A stretch of DNA of 64,000 bases, taken from contig CM064713.1 in assembly GCA_032717465.1 (NCBI GenBank), positions 10,305,464 to 10,369,463 of the forward strand, written 5' to 3'. Shown piece after piece: positions 43,637-55,943 of this stretch. Below the pieces are notes generated by a model. It was not told the origin of the DNA and searched no databases. It worked only from the letters and a program-made list of their open reading frames with translations. How positions within the stretch are numbered: the first letter of the stretch is position 1; the number at the start of each line of letters is the position of its first letter. The position numbers and the translations under genes were made by a program. This DNA is from Coenobita brevimanus. Taxonomy: Eukaryota > Arthropoda > Malacostraca > Decapoda > Coenobitidae.

Positions 43637-44227
43637 ACAGAAGATCAACTCCCCATTCGCCAGAAAGGGCCTAGAACTTCTTCAGGCTTAGTCATTCTAG
43701 GATGGAGTGAAGACATACAAACCTCGTTTTTCATGGACACAGGATCTATGGTTAACTTGATCCCTGATACCTCTTTAAATAGCATTAGGGGAACAGGCAA
43801 AAAGGTCGGAATCCTCGAGCCACCTGACATTCTCCTATGCGGTGTGGATGACTCAGAGTTTAAGGTCAAGGGAAGAGATATTTTAAAGGTACAACTAGAT
43901 AGAGCCTTGACACCTTTTACGACAGAATTTCAGGTAACGGACGATCTCAGATATCCAGCAGATGCCCTTCTTGGTTTACCCACCATGGCACAATACTCTA
44001 TTGCCCTAGTACCTGCTTCTGGTAGTACTGACATTCATGGGTTCCCAGTATATGGCATGGATTATCCACGTCCTGTGCTTTCCCAAATCAACTCAGTCAT
44101 TCAGTCTCACCTGACCCCACCACTACCTGGGAGTACAGATGAATACTTCCCATTATCCCATTGCTTGGGAGCAAAGAAGTACATTCACCAACAGGTAACG
44201 ATACACCCTCTAAGCACTCAGCAGTGA
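43637..44227 (+). pseudogene. Gypsy-env protease
   Basis: A retropepsin with MDTGSMVNLI (catalytic Asp at 43736) and ALLGLPTMAQYS, the flap-end ILG-type motif. It is open from 43733 to 44227. The linker to RT (44228-44547) holds a short open stretch at 44324-44509 of unknown role. It would mature the Gag-Pol polyprotein. Confidence 0.75.
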
Positions 44228-44547
44228 TAGCCCCTCTAAGGACAGCACTATAGCCGACTCAGACACGTCTCAGTTAGCTATCTCACAAAATCTGAATGAT
44301 GTTCTAGTACGCACGGAGAGTGCATGAGTTTACCAGTCCCTGTTCGTGTTGTAGGTGCGAAAGGAGTGGATGTATTAACGCTATCTGAGACGTGTTGTGT
44401 GAATGGCTTAATTTATGAGTCGGCATTGTGTACTGTGTTGGAGGATAACTTGTGTCACCTGTACTTGCTAAATGTCACAGACGCTCTACTGAAGCTTAAA
44501 GTGGTATAAAGATTTGCGACTTCCTGGTTTACCTATCGGCCGTAAAG

Positions 44548-46229
44548 ATGTGCCAGGAAGTACCATTCTCCATACCTACAAAAAATGATGATAGTGATCC
44601 ATTTGGTGTGTATGCCATCAACTCTAAGGGAACTGCTCCGACTCTTTCACCTGACCTACTCTCAAGTCTAACTTGTGCTGATTTTCCACAACATAAAGAT
44701 CAATTAGTCAATCTATTACAGTCTTATCGAGATGTTGTAGCCTTACCCGGAGAACCTATGGGTAGGACAGATTTCGTTAAGCTTCATATAGAACTAGTAC
44801 CAGGTACTCAGCCGATCTACATACCAGCGTATAGATTGCCTCACAGCTTGAGAAAAGACAGATGAGATAGTACAAAAAATGTTAGCTCAGGATATTATTG
44901 AACCCATTGTCAGTCAATGGAATAGTCCCAAAGAAGGGCGGCCAATTTAGACCAGTAGTGGACTATAAGCAGAGTAAATTCTGTAACCGTACCAGATCGT
45001 TTTCCATTGCCAGTCCTGATTGATTTGCTAGTGTCACTAGGCGAGAACAACGTAGTCTTTACATCCCTTGACCTACTCAGTGGCTACTGGCAGGTAGAAC
45101 TGGAAGAATCATCTCGCCCTATAACAGCCCTCAGCACCCCTTCTGGACGTTTTCAGTTTCAGAGGCTTCCCTTCGGATTTAGGAATGCCCCTTCAGTATT
45201 CATGAGACTCATCCATTCAGTCTTCAGTGGCATGATGGGCCACTCTCTTTTGCTCACTTAGATGACATTATTGTCGTAAGCAAATCAATCCCTGAACAGT
45301 TTATTAAGCTTCAACAAGTATTTGAGCGCCTTCAACTGGCTGGTTTGAAGATCAACCTCAGTAAATGTGCATTCCTAAGACAGAAAATTAAATTCCTAGG
45401 GCATGTAGTTGATGCAGAAGGTATTCATACCAATGAAGATAAAACTAAGGCGATCATTAGCTTCCTAGAACCTACCAGTACAGATGCTGTAAAGTGTTTT
45501 CTGGGATTGAGTGGTTATCATCGCATATTTATCAAAGGATATGCACAAATCGCCGCTCCACTGACTCACTTACTAAAGAAAAATGTACCTTTCGTTTGGA
45601 CTAAAGATCAGTCACAAGCCTTCAAAGTACACAAAACAGCCCTTGAATGTGCCCCAGTTTTAGCATTCCCTGATTATGCAAAACCCTCTCTTCAGTGCAC
45701 GGATGTCTCAGGCGCAGGACTTGCTGCAATTTTGATGTAACTAGATCGAGCATCAAGGCAGCGTGTAGTAGCGTATGCTAGTCGCTCACTCAACCCTGCT
45801 GAACGTAATTACAGTGTTACAGATCTGGAAGCTCTGGCAGTGGTCTGGTACTTGAAACATTCCAGAGATATAGTATATGGTTACCCAGTGCATATCCAGA
45901 CAGGCCACCTCTCTCTATGTGATTTGTTCAAGGGACGAAACCTCACAGGTAGGCTAGCTAGATGGTCAGTAACCATCCAGGACTTCAATCCAACATTTCA
46001 GTATGTACCAGGAAAATCAAATGTAGTCGCAGACGCACTTTCACACAATGTAGCAGCGGCTGTCACATCAGTGCAGCCTAACAAAACTGATAATACCACA
46101 TTAACACCCGAGGTTGTTCAAAATTATCAGCGCAAGGACCCTGTATGGTCCAAAGTATACTTTATTTCCTGGAATCAGGAGATAACTAGATCTTACCTAC
46201 TCTGCGAGTGCCAACTGATGAATTCATGA
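44548..46229 (+). pseudogene. Gypsy-env reverse transcriptase and RNase H
   Basis: RT begins with YRDVVALPGEPMGRTD and PIYIPAYRLPHSL; a damaged fingers region follows at 44866-45000, then TSLDLLSGYWQVEL, GRFQFQRLPFGFRNAPSVF and the active-site box at 45255-45266, which reads HLDD where YLDD is expected. A frameshift lies just before it. The connection has INLSKCAFLRQKIKFLGHVV. RNase H runs about 45690-46030 with LQCTDVSGAGLAAIL, a TAA at 45738, VTDLEALAVVWYL and PGKSNVVADALSHN. The usual order RT-RNase H-integrase is kept, in contrast to family G1. Confidence 0.85.
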
Positions 46230-46538
46230 TAAAAGATGATATCTTATATAGAAAAACATTACTTACAGGGAAGGAATTGCCCAATAGGGAAGTACAGCAA
46301 CTTGTAGTCCGTCCTGATCTAATATATGCAGTACTTCAAATAGTTCATGATACACCTCATGCATCACATCCGAGTAGAGATCGATGCGTGAGACAAGCAC
46401 GTCTCGGATACTATTGGCCAACTATGCGTCGAGATATTAATGTACACTGTGACTTGTATTTCGTGTCACCGCCACAAGGGATCAACCGGGTTACCTGAAC
46501 TGCTCTTACAGTACCCAATCCCGCCACTCCCGTGGGAA
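46208..46538 (+). pseudogene. Gypsy-env integrase N-terminal zinc finger
   Basis: The sequence reads MIKDDILYRKTLLTGKEL, then a His pair region (IVHDTPHASHPS), RQARLGYYWPTMRRDIN and, after a frameshift near 46450, the cysteine pair in CISCHRHKG. It ends at PPLPWE near 46537, where LINE-E and an RTE fragment interrupt. The core continues at 49957. Confidence 0.8.
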
Positions 46539-49390
46539 TTATTATTATTTTTTTTAATGCGAGGAAGAAGGAACCAAAGGCCGTGGGCCTGCTACTATTG
46601 TTCCTTCCAAGAGACAAACATTATACAAGAGAGGGCCAAATTCAAGATCCGATCATTTCGAGATGCCTGGACACACTGCGTTTGAAAAACTGGAGATCAT
46701 AGGATGCAGGAAACACAGACAGAGGGAGACAGTTCCAGAGCTGACCTGTTGCATAAATGAAGGACTGGGAGTAACGGTTAGCTCTTGCATTAGAGAGTTG
46801 GACAGAAAAGGGATGAGAGTTTGCTGCTAGACGGGTGATACATGCCCGTCGTAAAGGTGGAGGAATGCATGCAGACAGTTCAGAGGAGCAGTGACCATTG
46901 AAGTAGCGACAGAAAAGAGACAAAGATGCAATAGTGCGGCGAGGAGACAGAGGATGAAGGGAGTCAGTAAGAGGAGGAGAGTTAATGAGATGAAAAACCT
47001 TTGACTCCACCCTATTGGGAAGAGCTGAATGTGGGAAGCCTCCCCAAACATGAGAGCTGTACTCCACATAGGGGTGGATAAAACCACTGTATAGAGTCAA
47101 CAATTGTGCAGGGGTAAAGAAGGAATGGAGTCGGCTTAGCACACCTAATCTCTTGAAGGCAGATTTTACAAAAGATGTAATGTGATCTTTCCAAGACAAG
47201 TCCCGAGTAAATGAGACCCCAAGCAGGTTCAAGGATGATGCAGAATTAAGCTGAATATTATTAACCTTTAGTGGGTATACCTGAGTAAGATTTTGTCGTA
47301 TTGATAGGTGTAAAAACTGAGTCTTTGATGCATTAAAAACAACCAGATTATTTTTACCCCAGTCAGAGATACGAGCCAAGTCAGACAATGTACAGCTAGA
47401 AGGTCATTGATGAATAAAAGGAAGAGAGTGGTGATAGGACAGAGCCCTGAGAAACACCACTGATGAGAGATCGAGGAGAACTATGGCCATCTACAACAGC
47501 GGCTATAGAAGGACCAGAAAGGAAGCTAGAGATGAAGACACAGATAGAAGGATAGAAACCGTAAGAGGACAGTTTGGAAATTAAAGATTTATGCCAGACT
47601 CGATCGAAAGCCTTAGAGATGTCAAGTGCAATGTCAACGCTTTCACCAAAGTCCCGAAGGGAGGGTGACCAGGAGTCTGAAAGGTAGGTGAGAAGACCGC
47701 CAGTGGAGCGTCCCTGACGGAACCCATACTGGCAGTCAGAAAGAAGGTTATGATAGGAAAGATGCTTTAAAAGTTTCTATTAAGAATTGACTCAAAAACT
47801 TTTGAGATACAGGATGTTAAAGCAATTGGACGATAGTTAGAGGGTTGGGAATAGTCACCCTTCTTTGGGACTGGCTGAATGAGAGAAAACTTCCAGCAAG
47901 AAGGAAAGGTACAAGTTGAAAGACAAAGGGAAAAGTGTTTGTCTAGGCAAGGTGTAAGCACAGAAGCACAGTGCTGAGGACAACAGGAGGGACTCCATCA
48001 GGCCCATATGCTTATTACTCGTAATACTAAGGCCTGTGATGGTAGAAAATACATCAGCTGAAGAAATTTTAATGTCTGCCATGAGGAAGTCAGAGGGACG
48101 AAGTGATGGAGGAACAGCACCGGAATCATCTAAGGTGGAATCGGAGGAGAAAGTCTGAGTGAAGAGGTCTGCTTTATCAGTAGAAGAAATAGCTACAGAG
48201 CCATCAGAGTAGAAAAGAGGAGGGAAGGATGAAGAGGTAAAGTTGTTAGAAAGGTTTTTGGCAAGGTGCCAGAAGGAGCAGGAAGAATTCGAGTTGGAGA
48301 GTTGAGAGCATTTAGTATGGATAAAATTATTTTTAGCAGAGCGAAGAACAGACTTAGCACCATTCCGGGCAGAAACATATTAAAGATGTGATTCAGGGGT
48401 GGGTTGGCTCCGATACCTCTTATAGGCCCTCTCCTTGTTGCGGATAGCATTAAAACAATTGTGATTAAACCAAGGCTTTCTTGAGTTAGTCAAAGGATAT
48501 GAGAAAGGAATGTATGCTTCCATGCCTTAGAGTATAACCTCCATAATGCGCAAAGCACACTCAGATGCCTCCCGGCCATGGAAGCAATAATCATTCCAGG
48601 GAAAATCAAAGAAGTACTGCCTGAGCGCCTCCCAATCCGCAGCTCCAAAGTGCCACAGACGACGTTTCTTTGGAGGGTCCACAGGCCGTACCAGAGCGAC
48701 AGGACAGGTTAAGGTGGTAAGGTTGTGATTGGAGGAGCCCAATGGAGAGAAAAGATTAACAGTGTAAGCAGAAGGATTAGTTGTAAGGAAGAGGTCAAGT
48801 ATCTTGGAGCTCTCTCCAAGGCGGTCAGGGATATGGGTAGGGTGCTGTACAAGCCGCTCTAGGTCATTAAGGATAGAAAAGGTGTAGGCTTGTTCACCAG
48901 GTGGATCAGCGAAAGGAGAGGAGAGCCGAAAGTGGTGACGAACATTGAAATCTCCTAGAATGGAGATTTCAGAGAATGGAGGAATGGATAGAATGTGTTC
49001 CATTGTAGAAGTAAGATAGTCAAAAAATTTTTGATAGTCAGTAGAATTAGGAGATAAGTAAACAGTGCAGATATATTTAGTCAGAGAATGACAGGAAAGC
49101 CGAAGCCAGAGTGTAGAGAATTCAGAGGAATCGAGTTCAGGAACACAAGAGCAAGATAAGTTGTTGCGTATATATACACAACAACCACCTTTGGCTTTGA
49201 AATGAGTGTAGAGAAAGTAGGAGGATACAGAAAAGATTCTGTTGTCAGTTGCCTCAGACAGCTGTGTCTCAGTTAGAAAAAGAACGTGAGGTTTAGAGAA
49301 GGAGAGGTGGTGGTCAACGGAGCAAAAGTTAGAGGAAAGGCTGCAAATGTTGCAGAAATGAAGAAGAAGAAAATCAGAGAGTGGTTCCAG
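46539..49390 (-). pseudogene. LINE-E (jockey-like) copy 1
   Basis: On the minus strand, the 3' end with a short A run (T on the plus strand) is at 46539-46555. Reading 5' to 3', the endonuclease (about 49390-48527) has HVLFLTETQLSEAT and ISILGDFNVRHHF; the linker has [13 protein letters not shown] (about 47960-47390) is damaged, with LIQPVPKKGDYSQPSNYRPI. The C-terminus at 46642-47388 is open, with NASKTQFLHLS and VEYSSHVWGGFP. Compared with copy 2, a small deletion at 47389 removes the YADD region. The 5' end is truncated and meets an RTE fragment head-to-head. Confidence 0.85.
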
Positions 49391-49956
49391 ACTTTGGGGG
49401 ATGAAGTGCGTGAAAGGGTACAGCAGGGAAGGAAGGTTGTTGGTACACTGAAAGCAGTGATGAGAAATAGGGAGGTGATATGGAAGTTAAGAAGTCACTG
49501 CATGATAGTATTGTGATCTCTACCCTGATGTATGGAAGCGAGGCATGGACCTTGCAAGAGGGGAACAAGTCAAGAGTGAGAGCAGTGGAAATGAGTTACT
49601 TGAGAGGAGCATCTAGAGTGACATGGAGGAACAGGTTGACGAATGAAGAAGTGAAGGAACGCTGTGGGGTGGATGTGGATGTGGTTGAGAAGTTTAGGAG
49701 AAATACACTGAGGTGGTTTGGACATGTGAAAAGAATGGAGAATGAAAGACTGACTAGGGGGGTGTATGTAGGTGAGGTGGAGGGAGGGAGAGGGAAAGGT
49801 AGACCGAGGATGAGGTGGAGGGATGGAGTTGAGAGGTATATGGGGGAGGGGGGGTGAGTTGGGGGGAGGGTAGTCAAATGGTGGGTGACAGAGCGACTTG
49901 GAGGCGTTTTGTCTGCAGCCACCCTTTGCGGGATTAGGGCGTCGATAGATAGATAG
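49391..49956 (+). mobile_element. RTE-like LINE fragment (copy d)
   Basis: The last 0.57 kb of the RTE family: ERVQQGRKVVGTLKAVMRNRE, SIVISTLMYGSEAWTL, RWFGHVKRMENERL and GRPRMRWRDGVERYM. It is closed by a frameshift and a short (TAGA)-type tail at 49941-49956. Host integrase sequence resumes at once. Its 5' end joins the 5' end of LINE-E copy 1. It is more diverged from copies a-c than they are from one another. Confidence 0.88.
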
Positions 49957-50645
49957 GTTCCAGACAGCTCGAGTAGTCACCGGGAGAGGGGCGGAAGGTC
50001 TCTATTGACCTAAAACTCCCTCTTACTGAATCAGATGCTGAGTATTTAGTTGTAGCAGTCGGCCACTTCTCACGCTACTGTGTCCTGGCACCCCTTTCAG
50101 ATAAGACTGCGAAGAGCGTGGCACGTGCATTCATCAACCAGGTAATTTGCTCATTTACTACACCAAGTACAATTATTACAGATAATGGCACTGAGTTCAA
50201 CAAGAGTCTAGATGAAATTTGTAAACAGTACAAAAACAACAAATGCAATGTCGTCCCTAACCATCCAGATTCAAATGGCCTCGTACAGAGCCATAACCAA
50301 AATGTTTTGGAGTGTCTCAGATATCTAGGATCACATAGTGCATCCTGGGATGAATGGATACCCCAAGCTGCAGCTTCTATAATTAGTTCCATCAATGCAT
50401 CCATTGGCGAATCTCCCTTCTTTGTCTTATTTGGATTCGATAAAGACCTTCCCTATTCCATCTTATCCTCAAGGACTGATTCCATCTATAACATGGATGA
50501 CTATGTGAAGGTGAAAATGGCAACGTTCCAGAAAATCCATCAGTATGTAAAAGCAAATCTAGCTTCATCTCAGGATCTCAGGAGGACATGTTGCAACGCC
50601 AGCATAAGTCTGCCTTGCCTATCAGTATCAACATTGGACATCTAG
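49957..50645 (+). pseudogene. Gypsy-env integrase core
   Basis: The core opens with VSIDLKLPLTESDAEY (first catalytic Asp, near 50016), then HFSRYCVLAPLSDKTAKSV, IITDNGTEFN (second Asp at 50181-50183) and SNGLVQSHNQNVL, where the expected catalytic Glu is Gln (CAG at 50286-50288). The rest runs to IGHLVF near 50650, where LINE-E copy 2 interrupts. The open part is 50118-50645. It would have inserted cDNA; the Glu-to-Gln change alone would disable it. Confidence 0.85.
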
Positions 50646-50654
50646 TATTTGCTC

Positions 50655-53451
50655 GTTTTTTTTTTTTTTAAATGCGAGGAAGAAGGAACCAAAGGCCATC
50701 AGCCCGCAGTAACAGTTCCCTCAAAGAGAAAAACAAAATACAAGAGAGAGCCAAATTCAAGATCCGATCATTTTGAGATGCCTGGACACACTCCGTTTGA
50801 AAGACTGGAGATCATAGGCAGCAGGAAATACAGACAGAGGGAGACAGTTCCAGAGCTGACCAGTTGCATAAATAAAAGACTGGGAGTAACGGTTAACTCT
50901 TGCATTAGAGAGTTGGACAGAAAAGGGATGAGAGTTTGCTGCCAGACGGGTCATAGAGGCAAGTGGAGGAATGCAAGCAGACAGTTCAGAGGAGCAGTGA
51001 CCATTAAAGTAGCGATAGAAAAGAGATAAAGATGCAACAGTGCGGCAAAGAGACAGAGGTTGAAGGGAGTCAGTAAGAGGAGGAGAGTTAATGAGACGAA
51101 AAGCCTTTGACTCCACCCTATTGAGAAGAGCTGTATGTGGGGAGCCTCCCCACACATGAGAGTTGTACTCCACACAGGGGCGGATAAAACCCCTGTATAG
51201 AGTCAACAATTGTGCAGGGGTAAAGAAAGAGCGGAGTCGGCTTAGCACACCCAATCTCTTGGAAGCAGATTTTACAAGAGATGTAATATGATCTTCCCAA
51301 GATAAGTCCCGAGTAAATTAAACCACAAGTATGTTCAAGGATGATGCAAGATTAAGCTGAATATCATTAAACATTAGTGGGTATACCTGTGGAAGATTTT
51401 GTCGGGTTGATAGGTGTAAGAACTGAATCATAGATGCATTAAAAACAACCATATTATTTTTACCCCAGTCAGAGATACGAACCAAGTCAGACATTAGGTG
51501 TGCCATAGCCTCATCCCTTGTTTGTTGAAGTAACTGTTGAGATGGGCATTGCGGGAACCGAATGGAAAGGTGAAGGGTGGAGTCATCAGCGTATGAGTGA
51601 ATAGGGTTAGATGTACAGCTTAGAAGATCATTGATGAATAAAAGGAAGAGAGTTGGTGATAGGACAGAGCCCTGAGGAACACCACTGTTGATAGATCTAG
51701 GAGAAGAACGATGGGAGTCTACAACAGCGGCTATAGAAAGGAAGCTAGCGTTGAAGGCACAGATAGAAGGATAGAAACCGTAGGAGGGCAGTTTGGAAAT
51801 TAAAGATTTATGCCAGACTCGATTGAAAGCCTTTGAGATGTCAAGTGCAATGGCAAAGCTTTCGCCAATGTCCCGAAAGGAGGATGACCGGGAGTCTGAA
51901 AGGTAGGTGAGAAGATCGCTAGTGGAGCGTCCCTGACGGAACCCGTACTGACGATCGGAAAGAAGGTTGTGATAGGAAAGATGCCTTAAAATTTTTCTAT
52001 TGAGAATTGACTCGAAAACTTTTGAAATACAGGACGTTAAAGCAATTGGACGATAGTTGGAGGGTTGGGAGTGGTCACCCTTCTTTGGGAGTGGCTGAAT
52101 GAGAGCAAACTTATAGCAAGAAGGAAAGGTACAAGTTGACAGACAAAGGCGAAAGAGTTTGCCTAGGCAGGGTGTAAGCACAGAAGCACAGTTCTTGAGA
52201 ACAACAGGAGGGACCCCATCAGGCCCATATGCCTTGTTAGTACTGAGGCCAGTGATGGCAGAAAATACATCAACTGAAGAAATTTTAATGTCAGCCGTGA
52301 GGAAGTCAGAGGGGGGAAGTGATGGAGGAACAGCACCGGAATCGTCTAAGGTGGAAATGGAGGAGAAAGTCTGTGCAAAGAGATCTGCTTTATCAGTAGA
52401 AGAAATAGCTACAGAACCATCAGGGTAGAAAAGAGGAGGGAAGGATGATGAGGTAAAGTTGTTAGAAAGGTTTTTGGCAAGGTGTCAGAAGGAGCAGGAA
52501 GAATTCGAGTTGGAGAGTTGAGAGCATTTAGTATGGATGAAATTATTTTTAGTAGAACGAAGAACAGACTTAGCACGATTCCGGGCAGAAACGTAAAGAT
52601 GATGTGATTCAGGGGTGGGTTGGCTCCGGTCCCTTTTGTAGGCCCTCTCCTTGTTGCGGACAGCATTAGAACAAGCGTGATTAAACCAAGGCTTTCTTGC
52701 GATAGTCAAAGGATATGAGAAAGGAATGTATGCTTCCATGCCCGAGGGAATAACTTCCGTAATGCGCAAGGCACACTCAGATGGCTCCCGGCCATGGAAG
52801 CAATAATCATTCCAGGGAAAATCAAAGAAGTACTGCCTGAGGGCCTCCCAGTCCACGGCTCCAAAATGCCACAGGCGACGTTTCCCTGGAGGGTCCACAG
52901 GCAGTACCAGAGTGATAGGACAGGTTAAGGTAATAAGGTTGTGATCGGAGGAGCCCAACGGAGAGAAAAGATTAACAGAGTAAGCAGAAGGATTAGTTGT
53001 GAGGAAGAGGTCAAGTATGTTGGAGCTCTCTCCAAGGCGGTCAGGGATACGGGTAGGGTGCTGTACAAGCTGCTCTAGGTCATTAAGGATAGAAAAGATG
53101 TTGGCTTGTTCACCAGGTGGATCCGTGAAAGGAGAGGAGAGCCAAAGGTGGTGGTGAACATTGAAATCTCCTAGAATGAAGATTTCAGAGAAAGGAGAAA
53201 TGGATAGAATGTGTTCCATCATAGAAGTAAGATAGTCGAAGAATTTTTGATAGTCAGTAGAATTAGGGGATAAGTAAACAGCACAGATATATTTAGTCAG
53301 AGAATGACAGGAAAGCCGAAGCCAGAGTGTAGAGAATTCAGAAGAATCGAGTTCAGGAACACGAGAGGAAGATAAGTCATAGTGTATATATACACAACAG
53401 CCACCTTTGGCTTTGAAATGAGTATAGAGAAAGTAGGAGGATACAGAAAAG
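50655..53451 (-). pseudogene. LINE-E (jockey-like) copy 2, best preserved
   Basis: On the minus strand the 3' end has an A run (T run at 50656-50669). The endonuclease and linker are open at 52485-53486 (true LINE limit 53451), with [25 protein letters not shown] and [17 protein letters not shown] is open at 51318-52181 with ALIQPLPKKGDHSQPSNYRP, ALDISKAFNRVWH, GVPQGSVLSPTLF and the catalytic SYADDSTLH. The C-terminus is open at 50757-51254. A break near 52200-52480 and another near 51300 separate the frames. It is 5'-truncated in the endonuclease. The jockey-type call rests on the RT wording. Confidence 0.9.
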
Positions 53452-53766
53452 GGTTGGCTTACGCGCACCTCTAAATTGGATGACAAATTTACAGACTCAC
53501 GCCGCGTGATAACTCAACAGGGTGACAAGTTGCAAATACAAGAATTGTAAACTAAAGATACCAAGTGGGTGCATGCAGATGATTTAAAGCGTGCACCACG
53601 AGGCCTGGTGTTGGAAGAGTCACTTGCACAACCTACCACTACTTCTCCTTCTCCACCTGTTCCTCAGTTTGAACCTTCTTCACCCACATCTCCCCATTCT
53701 TCAACCAATCAATATCGATCCAAGTTGTGTACCACACATAAACATCTTCATGACCTCTCCCATTAA
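53452..53766 (+). pseudogene. Gypsy-env integrase C-terminal region
   Basis: After LINE-E, the host pol frame resumes with [14 protein letters not shown] and WVHADDLKRAPRG, resembling the GPY/F-type C-terminal barrel of integrase, followed by a Pro/Ser/Thr-rich tail ending at 53766. One stop lies near 53549. It ends 24 bases before the env-like Met. Confidence 0.7.
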
Positions 53767-53789
53767 TTCGAACTTATTTTCTAAGTAAG

Positions 53790-55384
53790 ATGTTAGCGAT
53801 CTACCTGCTGGCAGTGCAGACCCTCATAGGGTCCAGGTTGGGTGAGGACGATGGTGGAGTACGTCCCGGAGCCTTGGTCGGCTCAGGAGGTGAGGTAATG
53901 GTGATTGAGGATGTAGTCTCCCTGCTCTACGATCTTGAGCCCCTGGCCGACGTAGCCATCGCCCTGCCTCACTTCGCACGCCAGTTGGACGAATTCAAGA
54001 CCCAACTGTCAACCATCATGGGGAAACACAATCCGGATCAGTTCGGTACCCTCTATATCTCCCAATTTCTTGGCAATTGGAATACATCAATGACAGGTTC
54101 TCTCAGTTAAATGTAACATTTTCCAGTCAGGCACCCGCAGGTCGTTCACATGTGAAACGAGGTCTCTTTGATTTTGGAGGTGAAACTCTTAATGGCTTAT
54201 TTGGCGTGGCTACAGCTCGTGACCTCTTTGGTTTCAAGTCCGACCTAGCTCACTTGGCCACGGCTCTTGAATCTCGAAGTCGAGTCATAAAGGTACAACA
54301 CACTATATTGCAAAAGATTACATCCCACCTAAATGAAGTTACTTACACTCTGAACAACATCACAGGAATTCTAAGGCAACAAAATTATAAAATTAATATT
54401 GTTTCTCACCTCTATTTAAAACTCCACATGGACATTCTCCAGCTATCCATAGACTCTCTTCTCTCTCATGTCTTTAACTTGGTTCGTATCCTAGTCGATG
54501 CTATTGATGGACGTGTCACTGCGGACTTAGTACCTATCTCTGCTCTTCGTTCTGTATTAGAATGGGCTCGCTCTACGTTCGATTTGTTTCCAGTGGTTTC
54601 TTTTTCCTCTCTAGAATTCTACTATCCAGTTCATGAAGCCTCCATCCCCGCTAAGGATGTTGTGGTTCATATTCCTCTTCGTTCTACCATCACCTTCAAC
54701 CTCTTCTAAATTATTCCTTTTCCTTTCAGGTTCAATAACTCCTTATTGCAAGCATCAGTTCTCTCGGAATATTTCCTCCTATCCCATGATCATTTTTCCA
54801 TTGCTTTCATCTCCTCAACAGATCTCGAGAGATGTTCTTTCCTTACCCCTACGTCTCGTCTTTGTGCTGCTCACCTTCTGGCTATTTTCCTTAGTAGCAT
54901 TGCACCCTGCAAGTCTGCCTTAGTTCGCAACCATTCTGTACACCCTGCTTGTTCCTTTGTTCCGGCTCCAGATATTCCAGTCCATCACGCTCATATGAAT
55001 CACGTCCAGTACTTCTTCATTGTCCCCATCTCTGTTACCATCATGTAACCTGGTTATTCTGTTCGTTCAGTGCCTGCTAGTGGTTTCTGTAAGGTCCCTG
55101 ACTAGTGTATAGTCAAATGTGAGTCTGTCATCACCTACGCCACTCGTCATCACACCTATGACATCTTCCAACCAATCAACATGACTCCCACCATACCATT
55201 TGATATTTCCATCACCTCTGCAAACATGCGTATGCTAACATTTCTAAACGAAAGTGGCTTCATTATGGATCAGTTGTCTATGGCCTTCAGCCGTTCATGG
55301 GTACATCCAATATTTGCGTTTCCCTCAGTGGCCATCTCTTCCATAGGTTCATTCTCACGGCCTGTGCGGTGCACTATAGTGTAA
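53790..55384 (+). pseudogene. env-like gene of Gypsy-env (F-protein type), broken
   Basis: Position and content match the third gene of errantivirus-like Gypsy elements. The first frame (53790-54110) opens with a hydrophobic, signal-peptide-like MLAIYLLAVQTLIG. After a frameshift near 54080 the next frame (54077-54709) has a Lys-Arg pair (about 54155-54160) followed by a Gly-rich hydrophobic stretch, the layout of a cleavage site and fusion segment in baculovirus F-like envelope proteins, then a long helical region. In-frame stops occur at 54707 and 55046, with more between 55046 and 55180. The last open piece ends at 55382. A clear membrane anchor is not seen, so the C-terminus is probably lost. 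It is a decayed endogenous copy and not functional. Confidence 0.65.
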
Positions 55385-55862
55385 GGAAGATGGAACGCAG
55401 ACGACACGAGATCAGAATCGCAGCAGGAATAGTGCAGCCTCCACAGGACGTAGAAGCAGGCCGTATTTAAAGTCCTCATGTATGGTGACTAACAGTGCAG
55501 AATAAGTCAAATAACATCTATTGGTAGATGATACAGACATACATAAAAATGAAAGAAAATGAGAAAAAGTACACTAACTAGAATGAAATAGTTCATGAGT
55601 TACAAAGAGAAAAAAACAATAGCAAAGAACTAGAGCACAGACACATATTACACTAGTAACGTAGAAAAATATATAGAAAATACATAGAACAGTGATTAAA
55701 GTGTAAAAATCATTGAAACAAAATAATGAGTCATACGATAGAAAAAAAAATTAAAGAAAACAGAAGGATAACATCTCTATAGATATACATGTGTGCTCCA
55801 CAATTGACATATCACTTTTCAAAGTATACATTAATTATTATACCTATGTACTATGCACTTAA

Positions 55863-55866
<4 letters not shown>
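55385..55866. other. AT-rich stretch with no recognised feature
   Basis: A-rich sequence after the env remnant. No gene and no second copy of the Gypsy-env LTR is visible, so that element is truncated on the right or its 3' LTR has diverged beyond recognition. Confidence 0.5.

Positions 55867-55940
<74 letters not shown>
55867..55940. repeat. (TA)n flank of G1 copy 3
   Basis: A TA tract abuts the outer (3') end of the reverse-strand G1 LTR. Confidence 0.95.
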
Positions 55941-55943
<3 letters not shown>

